Positions 58,485 to 64,000 of a stretch of 64,000 nt of DNA are shown here, piece by piece (positions within the stretch are counted from its first letter, which is position 1; each line of letters begins with the position of its first letter). The stretch is from JAFDBW01 sp963723355. Lineage in GTDB: Bacteria; Desulfobacterota; Desulfuromonadia; Desulfuromonadales; BM103. The position numbers and the translations under genes are program-made. The notes under the pieces are model-generated. The model had not been told where the DNA came from. It did no database searches and was given only the letters and a program-made list of their open reading frames with translations. The DNA is taken from assembly GCA_963723355.1 (NCBI GenBank), contig CAVRQQ010000022.1:71346-135345 (forward strand), given 5' to 3'.

Positions 58485-59441
58485 TTGAACGTTGTACGGG
58501 GGCCACTTCAAGAAGTTCTATCAAAACTGCCTCATCCTCCAGAGGGCAAGACCTGTTGGCCGTGGACAGCCGATAGCGACTACCTTGACGTTGTTGTTGC
58601 TGCTGCTGATGATTTACCCAAGATCAGTATTGTGACACCGACCCTCAATCAGGCAGCATTCCTCGAAGAAACAGTTCGCTCCGTCATTTTACAGGGCTAC
58701 CCTAACTTGGAATATATCGTCATTGATGGCGGCTCGACGGATGGGTCCATTGAAATTTTAGAAAGATATTCTGGTTGTATTGATTACTGGGTGTCAGAAC
58801 CGGATAAGGGGCAGACTCAGGCGCTTAACAAGGGGTTTGCTCGTGCGACCGGCGAATGGCAGATGTGGCTAAACTCGGATGATGTTTTATTGCCGGGGGC
58901 CTTGCGCAGGCTTGCTGCGGCGATAAGAAACAACCCGAACGCTGACTGGATAGTCGGAAATGTCGTTGTTACAGATGAGAACCTTCAGCCAAAGCGAACG
59001 TTTGAACCTGTATGCAATACGGATGACTGGACCGATTTCCTGTGCAACAAGCGCAAAACCGGGACCTCAATTCCTCAACCTGGTTCCTGTTGGTCGCGCA
59101 ATGCGTGGTTGGAAGCCGGTGAACTAGATGAAACATTGCGGTATGTGATGGACTTCGAGTATTGGGTAAGGTTGGCCAGAAAAGGGTATCGACCGTTGTT
59201 GTTGCCGGAGGACCTGGCTCTATTCAGGCTTACTTCGACGAGCAAATCAGGGGGAGGGATGGCCAAGTTCATAAGTGAGGAGAAGGTTGTCGTCACTAAA
59301 CACCTCCGAGAAAAGCAGTTAGAAGAGCCCCTACGGGTTTTTCTTTACAGATTGTTTTTACAGCCAACGTGGTTGTATCGCGTTGCGTGTAATAGAATAA
59401 AAAATCTATTTTTTGGGTTTTCTTGCCGGGCCAAGAAGTGA
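58485..59441 (+). CDS. Glycosyltransferase family 2
   Basis: An intact 318-residue GT2 enzyme. ISIVTPTLNQAAFLEETVRS, YIVIDGGSTDGSIEIL, KGQTQALNKGFARATGEW and WLNSDDVLLPGA (DxD) are typical of the WcaA/SpsA-like group. MDFEYWVRLARKG near residue 222 follows. It starts with TTG directly after the previous stop, with no clear ribosome site, so translation may be coupled. Confidence 0.9.
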   Translation: MNVVRGPLQEVLSKLPHPPEGKTCWPWTADSDYLDVVVAAADDLPKISIVTPTLNQAAFLEETVRSVILQGYPNLEYIVIDGGSTDGSIEILERYSGCIDYWVSEPDKGQTQALNKGFARATGEWQMWLNSDDVLLPGALRRLAAAIRNNPNADWIVGNVVVTDENLQPKRTFEPVCNTDDWTDFLCNKRKTGTSIPQPGSCWSRNAWLEAGELDETLRYVMDFEYWVRLARKGYRPLLLPEDLALFRLTSTSKSGGGMAKFISEEKVVVTKHLREKQLEEPLRVFLYRLFLQPTWLYRVACNRIKNLFFGFSCRAKK

Positions 59442-59522
59442 TTTCGACGTCAATGATATTTAGACTTAGTTGGTGCATGTAAGGATTTGATAAGTACGTT
59501 CCTTATCGCCAAGCCAAAGGCT

Positions 59523-60455
59523 ATGAAACGTAAAATAAAAATCGCTTTTAGTGACTTCTGGAGCAACTTTAATCCTGATGAGAACTTCTTTCTTGATTTA
59601 CTGCGTGAAAGCTTTGACGTTGAGCTTTCAGAGAAACCGGATTTCTTGATTTTTTCGAGCTTCGGCTATGAATGGACAAAATACAATTGTACTAAAGTCT
59701 TTTATACCGGAGAGAATGTTAGGCCAAACTTCTCTCATTGTGATTATTCTATCTCATTCGATTATGAAGATTACGACAAGAAGAACATAAGGTTTCCGCT
59801 ATACAACCTGTATGGAGATATCGAAAATTTAACTGAAGAAAAAAAACCAGAAGAAATATACGAGAAGAAAAACAAGTTCTGCAACATCGTCTTCTCAAAT
59901 CCAAAATGTGAAGCACGTGTGGAATTCTTTAAATTATTAAATAAATATAAAAAGGTAGATTCCGGAGGAGGCTGCTTAAATAATATCGGCTACAAGGTCA
60001 TAGATAAGCATGCATTTATGGCGCAATACAAATTTACCATCGCTTTTGAAAACAGCTCTTCCCTTGGCTACACAACTGAAAAAATCTTAGAGCCAATGAT
60101 AGTTAATTCCGTGCCAATTTATTGGGGAAATCCGAAAATTTATACGGACTTCAATTGCGAGAGCTTCGTTAATGTCCATGACTTCGTTAACTTTAATAAA
60201 GTTGTAGACTATATTGAATACCTTGATAAAAATGAGGACGCTTTCCTCAAGGTTTTAAAAAACCCCTGGCTGCCGGATAATAAAATAACTCAGTACTCTT
60301 CCAGGCAAGAGCTGTCCCGGTTTATTGAAGGTATTGTTGATAACCACGAGCATTCAAAAATCAAAGGGTCCTTCAGGAATTTGGGTGGGAGATTCGAGGA
60401 AATATCGGTGTCAGTTAAAAGTCTTTGCAGGGGCTGGGGCAGGAGGCGGTGTTGA
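59523..60455 (+). CDS. Alpha-1,3-fucosyltransferase-like (GT10)
   Basis: A GT10 protein of about 310 residues. The signature FTIAFENSSSLGYTTEKI near residue 178, followed by VPIYWGNPKIYTDFN, is diagnostic for alpha-1,3/1,4-fucosyltransferases, which use GDP-fucose. VFYTGENVRPNF is the N-terminal conserved block. The gene is much AT-richer than its neighbours and uses many AAA/AAT codons, suggesting recent transfer. I start at the ATG at 59523. The last 15 residues look atypical and could be another frame slip. Confidence 0.88.
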   Translation: MKRKIKIAFSDFWSNFNPDENFFLDLLRESFDVELSEKPDFLIFSSFGYEWTKYNCTKVFYTGENVRPNFSHCDYSISFDYEDYDKKNIRFPLYNLYGDIENLTEEKKPEEIYEKKNKFCNIVFSNPKCEARVEFFKLLNKYKKVDSGGGCLNNIGYKVIDKHAFMAQYKFTIAFENSSSLGYTTEKILEPMIVNSVPIYWGNPKIYTDFNCESFVNVHDFVNFNKVVDYIEYLDKNEDAFLKVLKNPWLPDNKITQYSSRQELSRFIEGIVDNHEHSKIKGSFRNLGGRFEEISVSVKSLCRGWGRRRC

Positions 60456-60561
60456 TGGCGGTGTCCTGTTTGCAAACCTCTTTATGCGTTGTCTTTTTGT
60501 CTGCGCCTTTAAACATTCACCGTAAGATATGTAACCACGATTGTATTGAGTGTATTTTAGG

Positions 60562-61401
60562 ATGGCATTAATCACTATTGCCCCGATAGGCGGGTTATGT
60601 AACCGGATGCGCGCTCTAGACTCCGCATTGAGCCTTGGCAGGCGGATCGGGGCCAGGGTCGAGTTACTATGGTATCGTGATTCGTCACTGAACTGCGATT
60701 TTAAAGCTCTCTTTAATCAACCTGAAGGCCTGTCCAGGGTCATTGTTGTTGATTTGACATCGACTTGGGGCCGTTGGTGCAGGAAAATCCTGATTTTTGC
60801 CCGCTCACACGGCGGGAGAAGATTGTATGACCAGGATTTTATTGCAAAGGCCAGGCAAGCAGATGTGCCCTTGGACCAAACTTTTGTCGGGCAGAAAGTC
60901 TTTATAGAAACTTCGAGCTCTTTCTCCGAGCCTTTGAATTATGTGGGTTTTACTCCAGTTAAGGAAATTGCAGCGTTGATCGCTTCGACCTCTGTGCAGC
61001 TGGACAATGCTGTGGGTATACACATAAGACGTTCTGACAACACCCTCTCCATCGAACACAGTCCTACTGAAAAGTTTGAAGAAATCATGCGTGACATGCT
61101 TGCCTCGGGCTATTGTGAACGGTTTTTCCTCTCCACGGATTCTGCCGAGGTCGAGCGATGCATGGTTGATAAGTTTAATGATAAGTTGGTCGTGCATCCG
61201 AAACAGACATACGACAGGAGCGTTGACGATTCTATCAAGGATGCTGTCGTCGACCTCTACTGTCTGGCCGCCTGCAAAAAGATCGTGGGGAGTTATTGGA
61301 GCTCCTTCTCGGAAACAGCGGCTTGCATTGGAAACAAGGAGCTTGTGGTCGTTGATGTGCTCGCTGATGATAGCTCTCATGTTGCCACAGAGTCGTTTTG
61401 A
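60562..61401 (+). CDS. Fucosyltransferase-superfamily protein
   Basis: A 279-residue protein. ITIAPIGGLCNRMRALDSAL at the N-terminus resembles the GDP-binding start of GT11/GT23-type fucosyltransferases. GIHIRRSDNTLS near residue 155 matches the HxRRxD-type GDP-fucose motif. FFLSTDSAEVERCM and GSYWSSFSETAACIGN complete a GT-B C-terminal half. Linkage type is unclear. It sits beside a GT10 gene, so a fucosylated glycan is plausible. An upstream GTG at 60550 would add four residues. Confidence 0.7.
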   Translation: MALITIAPIGGLCNRMRALDSALSLGRRIGARVELLWYRDSSLNCDFKALFNQPEGLSRVIVVDLTSTWGRWCRKILIFARSHGGRRLYDQDFIAKARQADVPLDQTFVGQKVFIETSSSFSEPLNYVGFTPVKEIAALIASTSVQLDNAVGIHIRRSDNTLSIEHSPTEKFEEIMRDMLASGYCERFFLSTDSAEVERCMVDKFNDKLVVHPKQTYDRSVDDSIKDAVVDLYCLAACKKIVGSYWSSFSETAACIGNKELVVVDVLADDSSHVATESF

Positions 61402-61443
61402 TCTAAGTCCGCTGCTTCTGCCCTCAGCCAATAGCGAGATGTT

Positions 61444-62667
61444 GTGAAAGTTTGTCTTCTAAATACTTATGAACGCGTTGGAGGCGCTGCTCGTGCATGC
61501 AGAAGGCTCTATGAAGGATTGTTGAGTTCTGGGGTTGATGCCAACCTTCTGGTGCGCGGAAGAGAAACTCCTGGAGTCCCCGTCGCAGTAAGCGGTTCGA
61601 ACTGTGGCGGGTGGTTGAGAGCAATGCTGGACGAATTACTTCTGTATCGGTATCCATCACGGCAAAAACACAACTTTTCGGCTGCGGTCACGCCCGCAGG
61701 TGCCATAAAAAGGGCTATTCAATTTAATCCTGACGTCCTTCACCTGCACTGGGTGCCACAGGGTTTCATTCGTGTTGAAGACCTGCAACGAATTACTGTT
61801 CCGTTAGTATGGACCCTTCACGATTCCTGGCCATTTACAGGAGGTTGTCATCTCCCCGGAGACTGTACCCGGTATCAGGAGAAATGTGGGACCTGTCCGG
61901 TTCTGGGCTCCGGCATGCAGAAGGATCTTTCCAGTAAGGTTTGGACGCGCAAGAAAAAAAACTATCCTCTGAATAGGATGACCATAGTCTCCCCAAGCTG
62001 TTGGATGGCAGACAAGGTCAGGTCAAGCTCCCTGTTGGGATGCTGCGCAGTCGAGGTCATTCCCAACGCGCTGGATACGTCGGTCTACTCTCCCGGAAGC
62101 AAACATGCGGCCAGGAATACACTTGGTCTTCCTGGTGATAAAAGCATCATCCTATTCGGTGCGAAAAGTGCATTGACTGATCCGAACAAAGGAGCAGATT
62201 TTTTCTGGCAAGCGATGCAGGGTCTCAGCGGGAACCTCAGTCGAAAATACGCCATAGTTGTGTTTGGCGAAGATACAGACAGATTTTCTGCCCCTGCTGG
62301 ACTCAATGTCATCAATATGGGAGTGGTGACCGATGAATCGAAAATTGTTGAACTTTATCGAGCCGCGGACGTTCTGGTGGTGACGTCCCGCCAGGAAAAT
62401 CACCCCAACATGATCGCCGAGGCGATGTCATGTGGTCTGCCATGCGTTGCTTTTGGTGTCGGCGGTATCCCAGAGCAGATTTCTCACCACAAGAATGGTC
62501 GCTTGATTGAACCATTTGACATTGCCGCCATGTCATCTGAATTGACCGGGTTGTTGTCCTCTGACGATCAATGTAAAGGATTGGCCCTGCAGGCAAGAGA
62601 GGAAGCCGTTAAATGCTATTCGTTTGAAAATGTCGTACCGCAGCATATCGCACTCTACAAAAAATAG
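61444..62667 (+). CDS. Glycosyltransferase family 4 (WcaC-like)
   Basis: An intact 407-residue GT4 enzyme. VCLLNTYERVGGAARACRRL and LVWTLHDSWPFTGGCHLPGD with a CxxC segment (KCGTCPVLG) mark the WcaC-like group. The donor half has LFGAKSALTDPNKGADFF, TSRQENHPNMIAEAMSCGL and CVAFGVGGIPEQIS. The start is GTG at 61444. It is a paralogue of the frameshifted gene at 57224 and may have a similar acceptor. Confidence 0.9.
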   Translation: MKVCLLNTYERVGGAARACRRLYEGLLSSGVDANLLVRGRETPGVPVAVSGSNCGGWLRAMLDELLLYRYPSRQKHNFSAAVTPAGAIKRAIQFNPDVLHLHWVPQGFIRVEDLQRITVPLVWTLHDSWPFTGGCHLPGDCTRYQEKCGTCPVLGSGMQKDLSSKVWTRKKKNYPLNRMTIVSPSCWMADKVRSSSLLGCCAVEVIPNALDTSVYSPGSKHAARNTLGLPGDKSIILFGAKSALTDPNKGADFFWQAMQGLSGNLSRKYAIVVFGEDTDRFSAPAGLNVINMGVVTDESKIVELYRAADVLVVTSRQENHPNMIAEAMSCGLPCVAFGVGGIPEQISHHKNGRLIEPFDIAAMSSELTGLLSSDDQCKGLALQAREEAVKCYSFENVVPQHIALYKK

Positions 62668-62686
62668 TCAAGTCTGGGCACTGATC

Positions 62687-63868
62687 ATGGCCACTAGCGG
62701 AGCGTTTCAGGCAGAACCGTCACGAGTCGGGCAAATGAAAATCCTGATCGTCCTGTACTACTACCACCCTTATGTCAGCGGTCTTTCCCTGTTAGCCAAG
62801 ATGCTGGCTGAAGGTCTGGCCTCACGTGGCCACTATGTGACAGTACTGACCACACAACACGACAGAAGTCTCGCCCTAAGCGAGTCTGACAACGGCGTGC
62901 ATGTTGTCAGGTCAAAAGTCCTGGCAAGAGTGAATAAGGGTGTCGTTTCATTAGATCTTTTACGAAAAGTTGTAGAACTGTCGAAATCCCATGATATCGT
63001 CAACCCGCATCTGCCAATGGCACACTTTGGCTTTATCTCCGCCTTTATCGATACGCACAAGCTTGTCACCCAATATCATTGTGATCTGAATCTTGGCGAC
63101 GGGGCCTTGGCAAGCCTCATTCAGAAGGTTTCTTATTGGTCAATGGACAGAACGTTGCGAAATTCTTCTAGGATTATCGCGACAACCAAGGATTATTTTT
63201 CAAACAGTCATTTTTCCAGGTATGTTGACCGTGTTAGCGGAATTTACCCTCCCATTGATTCCAGCAGGTTTGGCATAAAGGATTCAACTGATCTGCGCGT
63301 CCGCTTTGGTATTGACAAGAATACCAAACTGATCGGTTTTGTCGGCCGCATTGTGGCTGAAAAAGGTATCGAATGCCTGTTGCGGGCAATCCCCATTATT
63401 GAAAGCCGGCTCGATGATTTTATGGTCCTTGTTGCGGGAGAGCATGCCAATGTAGCAGGCGGGTCAGTAAAGCGGGAGATTGACACTTTAGTGGGACAAT
63501 ATCCGGACCGCGTCAAACTTGTTGGCCATTTGAGGTTTGACGATCTCGTCGCATTTTACAATCTGATTGATCTATTGGTCTTGCCCAGTGTCGACCCGCT
63601 CGAGGCATTTGGTATGGTGCAGGTCGAGGCAATGCTCTGTGGAACTCCCGTCGTTGCATCTGATATGCCCGGGGTCCGGGAGGTGATCAATAGGACCGGC
63701 TTCGGCAGGTTGGTGAATAAAGGAGATCCGCAGGATATTGCTGATAAAATAACCGACCTGCTTGAAAATCCGATCGCAATCGACGAAAAACAGCTTGCCT
63801 GCTTCAACTATGACCGAGTCCTGGACCAGTACGAGGACGTATTTTCGAGCCACAGACGACTTACTTAA
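62687..63868 (+). CDS. Glycosyltransferase family 4
   Basis: A GT-B enzyme of 377-393 residues. ILIVLYYYHPYVSGLSLLAK near the N-terminus and the donor half LIGFVGRIVAEKGIECLL with PLEAFGMVQVEAMLCGTPVV place it in GT4. Two starts are possible: ATG 62687 or ATG 62735, the latter directly before KILIVLYYY. It is the last gene of the glycan island. Only 50 bases separate it from the prepilin peptidase. Confidence 0.88.
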   Translation: MATSGAFQAEPSRVGQMKILIVLYYYHPYVSGLSLLAKMLAEGLASRGHYVTVLTTQHDRSLALSESDNGVHVVRSKVLARVNKGVVSLDLLRKVVELSKSHDIVNPHLPMAHFGFISAFIDTHKLVTQYHCDLNLGDGALASLIQKVSYWSMDRTLRNSSRIIATTKDYFSNSHFSRYVDRVSGIYPPIDSSRFGIKDSTDLRVRFGIDKNTKLIGFVGRIVAEKGIECLLRAIPIIESRLDDFMVLVAGEHANVAGGSVKREIDTLVGQYPDRVKLVGHLRFDDLVAFYNLIDLLVLPSVDPLEAFGMVQVEAMLCGTPVVASDMPGVREVINRTGFGRLVNKGDPQDIADKITDLLENPIAIDEKQLACFNYDRVLDQYEDVFSSHRRLT

Positions 63869-63918
63869 AATAGGTCAAAAAGTTAACTTCTTACTTCTAG
63901 CCCACACAACGGATTGTT

Positions 63919-64000
63919 ATGTCTGTACTTAGTTTCGGCCAAGCCCTGCCATTATTTGTCATGGTATTTGTCCTCGGAGCCGTCATCGGCTCCTTTTTGA
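63919..64000 (+). CDS. pilD: Prepilin peptidase PilD, N-terminal fragment
   Basis: The first 27 codons of a gene that runs off the window. The hydrophobic segment ends in VFVLGAVIGSFL, and the next base begins an A, as expected for the Asn of the conserved GSFLN start of type IV prepilin peptidases. This enzyme would cleave the PilA leader after Lys-Gly and methylate Phe1. Short evidence, but the motif is specific. Confidence 0.72.
   Translation, partial: MSVLSFGQALPLFVMVFVLGAVIGSFL

Noticed and set aside
36390..58490. Phase variation of surface genes through homopolymer tracts
   Set aside because: The broken tracts are only two to five bases long and occur in nearly every gene, including transporters. 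Sequencing error explains this better than programmed switching.

Overview
The window looks like a chromosomal contig from a Desulfuromonadia bacterium (Geobacter/Desulfuromonas type). The main reasons are a Geobacter-style type IV pilus locus (aroE-pilB-pilT-pilC-pilS-pilR-pilA) with a very short PilA under a sigma-54 promoter, a separate small secreted partner gene after pilA, a three-gene succinate dehydrogenase/fumarate reductase (cytochrome b, flavoprotein, iron-sulfur), several NtrC-family regulators, and an Fe(II) uptake module with a DtxR-FeoA fusion. Almost all genes are on the plus strand. I saw no rRNA, tRNA, CRISPR array, transposase or phage gene.

Layout. 0-8.2 kb: end of a Cu+ ATPase, a LOG-like protein, a DHH phosphoesterase, a cell-wall amidase, rph-rdgB, then sdhCAB closed by a strong terminator. 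8.2-13.5 kb: a Sel1-repeat protein flanked by degenerate repeats, a structured intergenic region with a minus-strand terminator (possible small RNA), an SDR/DUF2867 protein, a lipocalin, and a minus-strand pair (AEC-type permease, PrmA-like methyltransferase). 13.8-19.6 kb: a membrane histidine kinase with an NtrC-type regulator, an HtrA-type protease, a hotdog thioesterase, and a TlpA/CcdA thiol redox pair. 19.7-23.0 kb: Fur with a Fur box, FeoB, a Cys-rich 62-residue protein and a DtxR-FeoA regulator. 23.1-28.3 kb: a chromosomal ParM-like actin, rnr, ribF, aroE. 28.4-41.4 kb: the pilus locus, followed by a PilGHI-like ABC exporter set and a TMTC-like membrane glycosyltransferase. 41.4-63.9 kb: a surface-glycan island (UbiA-type prenyltransferase, about a dozen glycosyltransferases, Wzm/Wzt exporter, methyltransferases, two fucosyltransferase-like genes, a WbsX-family protein). 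The window ends in the first 27 codons of a prepilin peptidase, so the glycan island sits between pilA and pilD.

A second theme is sequence quality. From 36 to 58 kb most genes are broken by single-base indels, many in short homopolymers, and two otherwise intact frames contain an in-frame TAG. The repaired proteins are coherent, so I read these mainly as sequencing or assembly errors. Frameshifted genes are reported over their whole repaired span, with the approximate break position. The most interesting biology is the short aromatic-rich pilin with its partner gene and ABC module, the adjoining glycosylation island, the candidate structured RNA near 9.3 kb, and the ParM-like gene without a visible partner.
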